This document shows, piece by piece, positions 1 through 9,371 of a stretch of 64,000 nucleotides of DNA. The position numbers and the translations under genes are program-made. Position 1 is the stretch's first letter; each line of letters opens with the position of its first letter. Location: the NCBI GenBank assembly GCA_943330455.2, contig CALQHT020000001.1:1-64000 (forward strand), read 5' to 3'. The notes under the pieces are model-generated. The model worked only from the letters and a program-made list of their open reading frames with translations, made no database searches and was not told the DNA's origin. The DNA is from Nitrosovibrio sp. Nv4. Its GTDB lineage: Bacteria; Pseudomonadota; Alphaproteobacteria; Acetobacterales; Acetobacteraceae.

Positions 1-40
1 GTCAAGCCCGGCAATGACGAGAGAGGACGCCGATAGGGCA
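1..40. repeat. Truncated right arm and flank of the same dispersed palindromic repeat, copy 1
   Basis: gtcaagcccggcaatgacgagagaggacgccgatagggc closely matches 2652-2690. Confidence 0.55.
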
Positions 41-75
41 ATGGTATGAAACACGCCGGAGACGGAGGATGTCCC

Positions 76-1032
76 ATGCCCAATGACATAAGGCCGGCAA
101 GTATCGCCGAAATGCCGGCACAGGTCCCAGCTTCGCCCCTGAGTCAGGCAGAAGCCCGCGGCCGCTTCTTCAACACGGGCAATGCGTTCAACGTCCAGCT
201 GCCGCCAGTGCCCGATCGAAGCTTTACCGATGAACCGATCAAGGCGCTGGACCCGGCCACGCCAACGGGCCTGATCCCGTGCGACATCTCCGCCGATCTG
301 GGCTGCGCGTTTCCCGCGACGACACCGCTCGTGCTGGCCCATTACGCCCGCATCCGCGCGGGAGAGAGCCTGACGACCGATTTCGTGACCAGCGGCACGA
401 TCGGCTACGTCATCCAAGGTTCCGGCACGACAAGCTGCGCGGGTGAAGATGTGAACTGGAATCCCGGCGATCTGTTCATTCTGCCAGGTGGCGAGCCGGT
501 GACCCATCAGGCTGGAGGCTCCGACGCGGTGCTATGGCTTGTGACCAACGAGCCGCAGCTTGCGTTTGAAAATCTGCGCGCCCCGGCGCCCGGCGAAGCG
601 CCGACCGATGTGGTTCATTACCGGGCGGACGAAATAAACCGTCAGATCGAGCTGATCTACGATGTCGGACGTAACGAAGAAATCGCCGGTTCGGCTTTGA
701 TCTTCTCCGCCGAACGCCAGGTGGCGACGCGCAATATCCTGCCTACCTTGACGGTGGCGATGAACTCGCTGCCCGGCGGTGTCGTGCAACGGCCGCATCG
801 GCATAACTCTGTTGCCGTGTCGCTGATCATCCGGGGCGATCGTTGCTTTTCGATGATCGATGGCAGGCGCAAGGAATGGGCGCCATGGGCGACAACGATC
901 ACACCGCCGGTTTCGGTGCATTCGCATCATAATGGCGGCAACGAACAGGCGCTGTTCCTGATCATCCAGGATGGCGGCATCTACTACCACGCGCGGGCCA
1001 TGGGTTTCGAATTCACCGATCACCCGGCGTAA
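76..1032 (+). CDS. Bicupin (cupin-domain) protein, possibly dioxygenase-like
   Basis: ORF 46..1032; internal ATG at 76 (MPNDIRPAS). Two cupin-like halves: GTIGYVIQGSGTTSC..GDLFILPGG and PHRHNSVAVSLIIRGDRCFSMI..W..ITPPVSVHSHHN. Confidence 0.75.
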   Translation: MPNDIRPASIAEMPAQVPASPLSQAEARGRFFNTGNAFNVQLPPVPDRSFTDEPIKALDPATPTGLIPCDISADLGCAFPATTPLVLAHYARIRAGESLTTDFVTSGTIGYVIQGSGTTSCAGEDVNWNPGDLFILPGGEPVTHQAGGSDAVLWLVTNEPQLAFENLRAPAPGEAPTDVVHYRADEINRQIELIYDVGRNEEIAGSALIFSAERQVATRNILPTLTVAMNSLPGGVVQRPHRHNSVAVSLIIRGDRCFSMIDGRRKEWAPWATTITPPVSVHSHHNGGNEQALFLIIQDGGIYYHARAMGFEFTDHPA

Positions 1033-1046
1033 CGGAGGGACCTGTC

Positions 1047-1931
1047 ATGGCACAATCCGCCGCAACCCAAATCTCGGTTCGTCCCCTGCATCCCGCCTTG
1101 GGGGCGGAAATTCACGGTATCGACCTGCGTGCGCCGGTGGATGCGGCAACGTGCCGTGCGGTCCACGATGCCTGGATGGCGCATCTGGTGCTGGTGTTCC
1201 CCGACCAGCCGATCACTGATGCCGAACATGTGACGTTCACCCGCAATTTCGGGGAAATCGAGATCTTTCACCAGAAGATCATCCGGTCCAACCGCATGCC
1301 GGAGATCTTTCGGGTATCCAACGTGGACGACGACAACAACCTGATGCCGCCCGAGCATCCGACCGTACAGCAAGTCTCGCTGGCGCAGCTTTGGCACACC
1401 GACAGCAGCTATCGCACCTTGCCCTGCGTCGGATCGTTGCTGCACGGGGTGGAAGTCAGCCGCACGGGGGGCGAGACCCAGTTCACCAACATGTATCTGG
1501 TCTACGATTCACTTCCGGATTCACTCAAGAAACAAGTCCAGGGCCGCCAGGCTCGCCATAATTTCGGGCACCTGCACACTTTGGCGAAGTTGAAGCCATT
1601 GACCGAGGCCGAGAAGGCATCGATGCCGCCGGTCTGGCAGCCAATGGTCCGCAAGCATCCGGTGACGGGGCGGCGGTCGCTCTATATCAGCCCCATCTAC
1701 AATGATGAGGTTGAGGGGATGGGCGGCGCCGAAGCCCGCCAATTGATCGAGGACCTGACCAGCTTCGCGGCCGAAACGCGCTTCGTGTATCGGCACAAGT
1801 GGGAAACCGACGATATCCTGATGTGGGACAATCGTTGCACGATGCACCAGGTCACGCCCCATGACCCGACCGAGCGGCGGGTCATGCATCGTACGACCAT
1901 TGTTGGCACGGAACCGGTGCTGGCAGCCTAA
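1047..1931 (+). CDS. TauD/TfdA family Fe(II)/2-oxoglutarate dioxygenase
   Basis: WHTDSS (HxD) and DNRCTMHQ (distal His) motifs; full-length ORF 15 nt after the cupin gene. Confidence 0.9.
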   Translation: MAQSAATQISVRPLHPALGAEIHGIDLRAPVDAATCRAVHDAWMAHLVLVFPDQPITDAEHVTFTRNFGEIEIFHQKIIRSNRMPEIFRVSNVDDDNNLMPPEHPTVQQVSLAQLWHTDSSYRTLPCVGSLLHGVEVSRTGGETQFTNMYLVYDSLPDSLKKQVQGRQARHNFGHLHTLAKLKPLTEAEKASMPPVWQPMVRKHPVTGRRSLYISPIYNDEVEGMGGAEARQLIEDLTSFAAETRFVYRHKWETDDILMWDNRCTMHQVTPHDPTERRVMHRTTIVGTEPVLAA

Positions 1932-1956
1932 GGCGAGACTGCTCCTGTGAGGCACT

Positions 1957-1990
1957 GGCGGCCAACCCCGTCATGGCGGGGTTGGCCGCC
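1957..1990. terminator. Perfect stem-loop (14-bp stem, 6-nt loop) after the dioxygenase gene; terminator-like, no U-tract
   Basis: ggcggccaaccccg-tcatgg-cggggttggccgcc. Confidence 0.5.
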
Positions 1991-2604
1991 ATCCAGGAGC
2001 GGGTTCCCCGGAACATCGCGGCCGGCGCGAAATCAGTCCGTTGCCCAATCCGTGTGCAATCATGAACGGCAGGGTTAACCCCATGGATCCGGAACGATAC
2101 CCCCCGGTTCCCGCATTGCTTCGTAACGAAAACCCGCCTCACCGGCGCCTGTTCGGAACGGATTACCAAAATTCCATATTTGCGGCAGGAACGTCATACG
2201 CCCAGTAAATTCCGCGTTATCAGATACCTGTAAGCCGAACCGCAACCTGGATGTGAACTCTGGTGGAAAGCGCCAGCAGCCGGTTTTGCCTCAAATTAAC
2301 CATTTGACGTTTTCGTTAGTCATTGCCCAAAATCCAGCCAAAACACCGCCAATCCGAGGGTTTTGATCTCAAAAACCCGCATCTTGCCGTCAAAATCCAC
2401 TTTTTTCTTGCCACCGATCCATCGCCGGACTAGAACAAAAAGCAAACATTCAGCCGATCCCCATATCTTGGAAGCCCCGCGCCAGCCCGATGACCCAAGC
2501 TGCAAAGACCGGAATCGCATACCGACTATCGAAAACGGCGTGATGAAACCGACACCACGTCATACCAACCGGCCGAAAGATTGACCCATGCGCAGCACCG
2601 TTAC

Positions 2605-2670
2605 CGTCATTGCAGGGCTTGACCCGGCAACCCACGTTTCAACCTTGCTGGATCAAGCCCTGCAATGACG
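2605..2670. repeat. Dispersed palindromic intergenic repeat, copy 2
   Basis: Arms cgtcattgcagggcttgaccc (2605-2625) and ggatcaagccctgcaatgacg (2650-2670), one mismatch; related to copies at 1-19 and 20211-20296. Confidence 0.7.
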
Positions 2671-2956
2671 AACGAGACGCGATAGGTCACTGTGTCCGCC
2701 AGTTGGTATCACCCAGCCATTTTCATCAGGGCCCGGAACCCACATTCCGTCCTGCGCCGGCCTTGCTCAGTGATCCTTGCAACGGCCCAAGCCCGCGGAA
2801 ATGCAGGAACCGTTACCTCGATACAGACCCAGGCCCGGCGACGGGAATGCCGCATACGGCCACAATGGGAATGGCGGGAAAACCCGAGCCCGGCCTGTTG
2901 GCTGTCAGATTTTGCGCCACAGGCCGACCCCAGGGTGTGGTTCCCGCCTGAGATGG

Positions 2957-3412
2957 CTACCCTTCCAATTCGAACCAGAAGTCCAGCATCTCGCCCTTCC
3001 GGACGGCGGCGAACTTGGTCATGACGCGCGTCCCAATGGCTAGCTTCTTCGCGGCCTGATGCGGGTCCGTCAGGTCGATGCCCTTGAAATACCCACCCAG
3101 CGCGGTGTCGGCGCCATCCAACAGCACATAGCCGAACGCATAGGGCGGGTCCGGCAGGTTGTTGAATTGCTCATAGACCATGGTGAACGCCTCGATCCGG
3201 CCGCCGGGCCCGACCTTTACCCAATCGGTCGTCGGCAGCAGCGTCTCGTCCGAGAACGCACGAGGTGGCACCAACACATGATTGGTTTTGGCGCAGCGGC
3301 GGCCGTAGATCGCGGCCTCATCGCGAATGCGGGTGTAGAACCAGCTCGCCGTCTCGCCCAAAGCGTGATCGTAGGTGATGTTCCAGGTTTCCTGGCGTCC
3401 CAGCAATTCCAT
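2957..3412 (-). CDS. DUF35 OB-fold protein with degenerate Zn-ribbon (acyl-CoA associated)
   Basis: IYGRRCAKTNHVLVPPR..DW..VGPGGRIEAFT pattern of DUF35 OB-fold proteins; only one ribbon Cys retained. Adjacent to thiolase-fold genes. Confidence 0.75.
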   Translation of the reverse strand: MELLGRQETWNITYDHALGETASWFYTRIRDEAAIYGRRCAKTNHVLVPPRAFSDETLLPTTDWVKVGPGGRIEAFTMVYEQFNNLPDPPYAFGYVLLDGADTALGGYFKGIDLTDPHQAAKKLAIGTRVMTKFAAVRKGEMLDFWFELEG

Positions 3413-3442
3413 CGTATGTATCCTTTCCCGAGACCTGTCCGG

Positions 3443-4624
3443 TTACGCCTCGATAACCATCGTGCCGAAAATCTGATGATCGCCGCCATTGCCGCTGGCA
3501 ATCCCAAGCCGTACCCCCTTCGCCTGATGATCCCCTGCTCGGCCCCACACCTGCAGGGCAACCTCGGCCACCCGCGCCATGGCTGTCACGGCGATGGCGT
3601 TGGTGCACAGCGTGCCGCCCGATGGGTTCACCGGGATGCGGCCGCCCAATTCGAACTCTCCGTCGCGCAACCGCGGGATCGAATCGCCGGGGCGGGCAAC
3701 CAGCCGCGCCGCGTCGATCGAGTGGTATTCCGTGTTGCTGAACGGCGCATACAACTCAGCGACATGCACCTGCTTGGCGGGATCGGTGATGCCCGCCATG
3801 CGATAGGACTTCTCGAACGACCGGCCCAAAGCATAGGCGTCGGCGTGTTCGGCTGTGGGATTGGTCCCCATGCGGTCGCCCATCCAATAGGTCTCTGCCG
3901 CATGGCCGACGCCGGTAATCCAGACCGCGTCAAGGTTATTGTCGCGGATGTACCGTTCGGACGCGAGCACCAGCGCAGCCCCACCCGACGATTGCGGGCA
4001 GCAATCCAGCAGCTTGATCGGCCAGGAGATGTACCGCGAGGTCATCACATCGTCGATGGTAACGACCTTGCGCAAATGAGCGTTGGGATTCAGCGACGCG
4101 TGGCGGCGATTCTTCACCGTTACGAGGGCCATGTCCTCCTCGGTCATGCCGTAGCGCTGCATGTAGCGCACCCCCGACATCGCCAGCATGTTGATAGTGC
4201 CCAAAGGCAGCGGGCGCTCGTAGCTCGGGTCCCAGATCTTGTTCAGGACGGTTTGCGAGTCGCCGCACTCACCGACCTTGTCCGCGCCGGCCGTCAGGAC
4301 GACGTCGAACATGCCGGACGCGACATGGTAATAGGCCGCGGCAACCGACGATATGCCGGTCGCGCCACCGGTGTTGATCCGCAGGAACGGCTTGCTGCGT
4401 CCACCAACGGCATCGACACCCAGTCGTTCGGCGTTACCGATCCCGACCATCGCGTCGGGCGAGAGCGAATATACGATCGCCTGGATCGCATCGAGCTCCA
4501 TTTTGGCGTCGTGCATCGCCAGCACGACGGCTTCCCGCACCAGGTCGGGATAGCTGGCGTCGTCCCGGCGAGACCGGAAGGCCGATTGCCCGATTCCGAT
4601 GATTCCAACACGATCGCCGCTCAT
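3443..4624 (-). CDS. Thiolase-fold protein (lipid-transfer/acetyl-CoA acetyltransferase-like), nucleophilic Cys apparently absent
   Basis: MSGDRVGIIGIGQSAF..; INTGGATGISSVAAAYYHVASGMFDVVLTAGADKVGE; IPVNPSGGTLCTNAIAVTAMARVAE. Start reassigned to 4624, giving ATGA overlap with the upstream gene. Confidence 0.85.
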   Translation of the reverse strand: MSGDRVGIIGIGQSAFRSRRDDASYPDLVREAVVLAMHDAKMELDAIQAIVYSLSPDAMVGIGNAERLGVDAVGGRSKPFLRINTGGATGISSVAAAYYHVASGMFDVVLTAGADKVGECGDSQTVLNKIWDPSYERPLPLGTINMLAMSGVRYMQRYGMTEEDMALVTVKNRRHASLNPNAHLRKVVTIDDVMTSRYISWPIKLLDCCPQSSGGAALVLASERYIRDNNLDAVWITGVGHAAETYWMGDRMGTNPTAEHADAYALGRSFEKSYRMAGITDPAKQVHVAELYAPFSNTEYHSIDAARLVARPGDSIPRLRDGEFELGGRIPVNPSGGTLCTNAIAVTAMARVAEVALQVWGRAGDHQAKGVRLGIASGNGGDHQIFGTMVIEA

Positions 4625-5760
4625 GAGCGTGCCTCCCGTCCCAGAACGATTGCGGCTTGATACTGCATCGCAAAGCCGCTGCCAGCGTGAGCCAGACCCC
4701 GTCGGGCGTTTGCATGTTGATGTGCGCCAGCCTTGCCACGCACTTGATTGACGATTTCGGCAATGCGGATCATGCCGGTGCAGAACACCGGATTCCAGGT
4801 CAACACCCCGCCGGACAGGTTCACCGGCAGGCGCCCGTCGCGAGCGAAACTGCCGTCTCCGGTCCGTGCCGCCCAGTCGTGGCGCGCGCACAACGACAAC
4901 CCATCATAGGCCAGCAGCTCGGAATAGGGGGTCGCATCGGTGATCTCCGCCAGATCGAAAGCGGTCGCCGGGTCGGTGATGCCAGCCAGGTCGTACGCCT
5001 GTTTGGCCGCCGCGGCCAAGGCGGGAGCCTGGGCCAGATCGCGATCTCCCAGGAAGCCGGTCTCTGTCGCCCAGCCCATTCCTTGTATCCACGCCACGTC
5101 ACGGGCCCCGCGTTCGGCGATGAAATCGGGTGCCGCCAGGACCATCGCCACGCATCCGGTGACGGGCGTGCTGGTCATCTCCGGCATCACCGGCCAGCGC
5201 AACGGACCGGCGCCGGTCGACAGGATCGGTGTCGGAAACGCGATGCGTCCATGGGCCCGGTTCTTGGCCACGATGGCTTCGGCGGCCTGCCGAGCGGTGG
5301 GAACCGCATGTTCCAGGGCCGCGGCTTGCAGCGCATGGGAAGACAGCTCGTCCAACGGCAACGCGCGATGGAAATACGGATCGGCCCCCAGTCGCTGGGC
5401 TTCGGACAGGGAGGAGACCTCGGTTGGGCTCCAGGACACCACCAGTTGCGTGCGAAACTGGCCGGAGGCGACCCTGAGCGCACCGAGAACGAAGGCGTGT
5501 TCGGACGCGGACGGTGTCGACATGATGTCGCGATCGACGCCGCCAACCGAACCCGACGCCATCATCACCGAAATTGCTCGCCCGTCGAACTGGTCGTTGG
5601 ATGCCACGACAATGCCGTCGATATCCTCGATGGTCAGGCCGGCATCCGCCAGGGCAAGTTGGCTGGTTTCGTAGATGATCTCTTCCAGAGATTTCTGTCC
5701 GGTGACGATCGCTGGTCGGATCGAGCACCCGATCACACCAGGCTGGACTCGGAAACCCAT
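4621..5760 (-). CDS. Second thiolase-fold protein, nucleophilic Cys apparently replaced
   Basis: LADAGLTIEDIDGIVVASND..; STPSASEHAFVLGALRVASG; LPVNLSGGVLTWNPVFCTGMIRIAEIVNQVRGKAG. Confidence 0.8.
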   Translation of the reverse strand: MGFRVQPGVIGCSIRPAIVTGQKSLEEIIYETSQLALADAGLTIEDIDGIVVASNDQFDGRAISVMMASGSVGGVDRDIMSTPSASEHAFVLGALRVASGQFRTQLVVSWSPTEVSSLSEAQRLGADPYFHRALPLDELSSHALQAAALEHAVPTARQAAEAIVAKNRAHGRIAFPTPILSTGAGPLRWPVMPEMTSTPVTGCVAMVLAAPDFIAERGARDVAWIQGMGWATETGFLGDRDLAQAPALAAAAKQAYDLAGITDPATAFDLAEITDATPYSELLAYDGLSLCARHDWAARTGDGSFARDGRLPVNLSGGVLTWNPVFCTGMIRIAEIVNQVRGKAGAHQHANARRGLAHAGSGFAMQYQAAIVLGREARS

Positions 5761-5792
5761 CGCGTTACTCCAGGCTTGGTTGATGATTGTTG

Positions 5793-6668
5793 TTACAGCA
5801 CGGCCATGGGACTGATCGGGCTGCCAGTGCCGCCGACCACTGGCAGTGGGCTGGCGGCGAACATGAACTGCCCGCGGCCGGTTGCCGCAAGGTCTTGCAG
5901 CACGAGACCTTCCAGCAGTGGAATACCGTAGTCGCGAATGAGCCGTTGATGGACAGGAAACACCGTGCCCTGCGGAAACGGAATGACCTCGATCGCAAAA
6001 TTGTCAGCGCCGAGCAGGGCTATGTTGCGTTCGGCGAGCCAAAGTCCGGCTTCGAGGTCCAAGCCAGGTTCCGCGTCGAACGACACCGGGGCGGTCAATG
6101 CCTGTTGTTCGGCCCATCCGGTGCGGATCAAAACGATGTCGCCTTTGCCGGGCTCCACGCCTGCCAGATCGACGGCGCGCATCAGATCGTCGCGCCCGAT
6201 TGTTTCACCGTTGGCCAATGGCCCACCTCGGACCGCGACGACATCCAGCAGCACGCCGCGTCCCACGATCGGGCCCATCTTGTCGATCCCGCAATGGGTG
6301 GCGCCCGTGGTGCTGCGCGTGCCGGTGCCCGGAAATCCATTGTAGAGCGCATCGTCGTACCACGCATGGCACAGCGCATCGATATGGGTGCCGATATGCA
6401 ACGGCAGGATCACGGTGTCCTCGGCAAACTGGAAGCCGCCCGGCCTGCGAGCCCCCGCCGCGTAATCGCCGCCATCGCGGCCCATGAAATGCTGCACGCC
6501 GGCTCGGTGCTGCGGCACTGGGGTCCGCGGCGACAGATTCTGTGCCAGCGACAGCACCTGGCCGGATTGCACAAGGGTGGCCGCATCGCGAATCTGCTGG
6601 GCATCAATATTGTTGAGCGCCCCACGTTCATCCGTCGCGCCCCAGCGGTTCCAGGCTTCCTTGGTCAT
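5793..6668 (-). CDS. Cyclase family protein (kynurenine formamidase-like metal-dependent hydrolase)
   Basis: HIGTHIDALCH metal-binding motif; start placed at MTKEAWNRWG (6668), ATGA overlap with the upstream ligase. Confidence 0.85.
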   Translation of the reverse strand: MTKEAWNRWGATDERGALNNIDAQQIRDAATLVQSGQVLSLAQNLSPRTPVPQHRAGVQHFMGRDGGDYAAGARRPGGFQFAEDTVILPLHIGTHIDALCHAWYDDALYNGFPGTGTRSTTGATHCGIDKMGPIVGRGVLLDVVAVRGGPLANGETIGRDDLMRAVDLAGVEPGKGDIVLIRTGWAEQQALTAPVSFDAEPGLDLEAGLWLAERNIALLGADNFAIEVIPFPQGTVFPVHQRLIRDYGIPLLEGLVLQDLAATGRGQFMFAASPLPVVGGTGSPISPMAVL

Positions 6669-8242
6669 GACGCGCGGCCCTGCGACAGGGAGGCGGCGAT
6701 CTGCTTCAATTCCCGGCGCATCAATTTGCCGGTGACTGTAACCGGCAGGGATTCCCGGATTTCCACGAAGTCCGGCACTTTGTAGCGGGATGCCAAGGTC
6801 CGGCAATGCGCGATGATGTCATCCCGATTGGGGTGCATGCCTGGTTTCGCCACGATAAAGGCAGCCAGCAATTCACCCTGCTGGCGATCCGGTACGCCGA
6901 CCACGCCGGCCAGTGCCACCGCGTCATGGCGCATCAGCACATCTTCGACCTCGGCGGGGGAGATGTTGATGCCGCCCTTCTTGATCATTTCGGTGACGCG
7001 GCCGCTGAAGGATATGGTTCCGTCGTCGCGGAACCGGCCCATGTCGCCCGTCCGGAAGAAACCATCGTCGGTCAAAGCGGCAGCCGTCTGGTCGGCGCTG
7101 CTGCCGATATAGGCGCGCATGACGTAGCCACGGACCTCGATCAGGCCTTCCTCACCGGCGGGCAGGGTCGCGCCGGTGGTGGCATCGACGATGCGGATTT
7201 CGACACCTGGCAGAGGCGGTCCCTGGCATTCGGCGCGGCGTTCCAGCGGCCAATCATGCGGTGTGACGCAGCAATTCCCATAACTCTCGGTCTGGCCGTA
7301 GACGTTGCAGATCTCCGTCGCGCCCAGCACATTGGCCGCGGTCAGGATGTCCTGAGGCGCACCGATCGTCAGGCCCGTCCGCAAGGTCCGTGTCCGTTCG
7401 GGCTTGAACGTCGGATGCGACACGATGGCGCTGGTGATGGCGGGCAAGGTATAGAGCGCGGTGCAACCGTGCCGTTCGATCAGGGAGATAGCCTCCCCAG
7501 CCTCGAACCGTCCTTGCAACACCAACGTGGCACCGTGAGTCAGCGCCGCGGACATCGCGTTGGCGCTGCCATAGGACCAGAACAGTGGGGGGGCGAGCAG
7601 GACACGGTCGTTCGGGCCATATCCCTGGCGTTCCCCGATGTTGAAGCCGTTCTCAATGATGCCGTAATGGCTCAGCGGCACGGATTTCGGTCGGCTGCTG
7701 GATCCCGATGTGTAGATCACGATTGCATCGTCCGTCGCGCTCGCTCCTTCCCCGGGGGCCAGGCGAACGAGCGGTGCCGGCGCAGCATCGGCAAACAGAC
7801 TGGTTGCACTGTCATGACGCACCAGTTCCACGTCTCGAAGTCCTGGGTAGCGCCCCTCTGCGATGAGGGATTTCAGATCGGCCGCAAAGTCATGATCCAT
7901 GAACCGATCGAGTGAGATCAGCATCCGGATGCCGGAATCGCCAAGTAGCCACTCCAACTCGTCTCGGGTTGACCAGGTGCTGAACGCGACGACCACGGCG
8001 CCGGCCATGGAGGCGCCAAAGAAAGCCTCCAGCCATTCCGGGCGGTTGTTGACCAGCAGCCCGACCCGATCGCCGCGGCGGATTCCCCGGGCGCGCATGA
8101 CCGACGCCACATGGCCGGCACGCTGAGCCAGGTCGGCATAGGAAAGCGTGCGTTGATCCGAGATCACCGCAGGATGGCTCCCATACCGCTCGGCCTGTTC
8201 GACGATCAACTCGCCCAGGGTTCGGCTGAACGGAGGCTTCAT
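6665..8242 (-). CDS. AMP-dependent acyl-CoA synthetase/ligase
   Basis: IYTSGSSSRPKSVPLSH (P-loop-like), NVYGQTE, FFRTGDMGRF, GRVTEMIKKGGINISPAEVE. Confidence 0.92.
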   Translation of the reverse strand: MKPPFSRTLGELIVEQAERYGSHPAVISDQRTLSYADLAQRAGHVASVMRARGIRRGDRVGLLVNNRPEWLEAFFGASMAGAVVVAFSTWSTRDELEWLLGDSGIRMLISLDRFMDHDFAADLKSLIAEGRYPGLRDVELVRHDSATSLFADAAPAPLVRLAPGEGASATDDAIVIYTSGSSSRPKSVPLSHYGIIENGFNIGERQGYGPNDRVLLAPPLFWSYGSANAMSAALTHGATLVLQGRFEAGEAISLIERHGCTALYTLPAITSAIVSHPTFKPERTRTLRTGLTIGAPQDILTAANVLGATEICNVYGQTESYGNCCVTPHDWPLERRAECQGPPLPGVEIRIVDATTGATLPAGEEGLIEVRGYVMRAYIGSSADQTAAALTDDGFFRTGDMGRFRDDGTISFSGRVTEMIKKGGINISPAEVEDVLMRHDAVALAGVVGVPDRQQGELLAAFIVAKPGMHPNRDDIIAHCRTLASRYKVPDFVEIRESLPVTVTGKLMRRELKQIAASLSQGRAS

Positions 8243-8509
8243 GCTCTGGCTACCAGCGATGCGGTCCTGTGCGGCATATCGGGTCCCTGATGGCTCATGA
8301 CGCCTGGCGGTCCATGGTGGTGGGCGCGCGTGGAGGAGCCGAGCGCCATATCCGAATTTTATTCACATTTATGGCGGGTGCGCGTAGCCTGTCAAGCGCG
8401 CGTTTCCGCGCTGGTGTCGGCCACGCCGGTTGGCACTGTATGCAGCGCCCGTTTGTGTCCGCCTCGTTGCGGTCGCATCCGGGTGACACGGAAGGAACCA
8501 GGGCGCGCC

Positions 8510-9250
8510 ATGCCTGACAGAGCCGCCAGACCAGCCACGCCGCGTTGGATCGAGATATTGACCCGGGCCGCGGTTGCCGACGTGGAGGGATCCCGCGACC
8601 TGAAGCAGGATCGCAGCCGACGCCGACAGCAGGACCTGCTGGTGGCTGCCACCCGCATTTTCGCCCGCGATGGCATCGCCAAGGCGAAAATGGCCGATGT
8701 GGCAGCCGAAGCCGGAATCCCGGTATCGTCGATCTACGACTACTATCCCAGCAAGGAGGATCTTGCTTATGCGATCCCGATCCAGCGCCTGACCGCATTC
8801 TACGCCGAATTTCTGGCCGAAGCGCCGTCACGCCCGACCATGCGTGACCGGTTGCATCTCTTCTTGTCCATGGCGACCGACTATGCGCGTCGCAACCCGG
8901 ACTGGGCTCGCCTGCTCTATCTCGAAATCTGGCCGAGCGTTTTGATCGAAGAGGCACGGGTTCGGAGAACGATTGATGATTTCGGGCGGATCGTGGTGGA
9001 GATGATCCGGGAGGGGAGCCGCCTCGGCGAATGGGATGCAAGGTTGGACCCCCACCGCTCCGCCACCATCCTTATGGGCAGCGTGACACACATGATCATC
9101 ACCTGGTTGCTGTATGGCCGGCCGGACGATTTGGCGCAGGCGGCCGGCCCGATGGTTGATCATCTGCTGATGCTGCTGGATGTGGGCGAGCCGCCCGAGG
9201 CGTCGTCAGGGCGATTGCGGGCGACGGAACCGGGTGATGTCGTGACATGA
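8510..9250 (+). CDS. TetR/AcrR family transcriptional regulator
   Basis: RQQDLLVAATRIFARDGIAKAKMADVAAEAGIPVSSIYDYYPSKEDLAYAI HTH; in-frame ATG at 8510; divergent from the ligase-thiolase cluster. Confidence 0.9.
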   Translation: MPDRAARPATPRWIEILTRAAVADVEGSRDLKQDRSRRRQQDLLVAATRIFARDGIAKAKMADVAAEAGIPVSSIYDYYPSKEDLAYAIPIQRLTAFYAEFLAEAPSRPTMRDRLHLFLSMATDYARRNPDWARLLYLEIWPSVLIEEARVRRTIDDFGRIVVEMIREGSRLGEWDARLDPHRSATILMGSVTHMIITWLLYGRPDDLAQAAGPMVDHLLMLLDVGEPPEASSGRLRATEPGDVVT

Positions 9251-9371
9251 CGTGGCCTCCACCATTGCCCGTACGCCGCGTGGGTCATATGACTTCAGCC
9301 CTGACGAGATGAAGGCCCGAGCAGCGCGCCGAGCGGGCGTGAGGCGATGATCAGCAAACCGGAGGAAAGAC

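Noticed and set aside
2610-2951. 113-aa ORF and overlapping small ORFs in the 2.6-3.0 kb gap
   Set aside because: The reading frame runs through a palindromic repeat; no homology-like features.
3059-4660. 533-aa plus-strand ORF
   Set aside because: Antisense to the DUF35 and thiolase-fold genes, which have clear family motifs.
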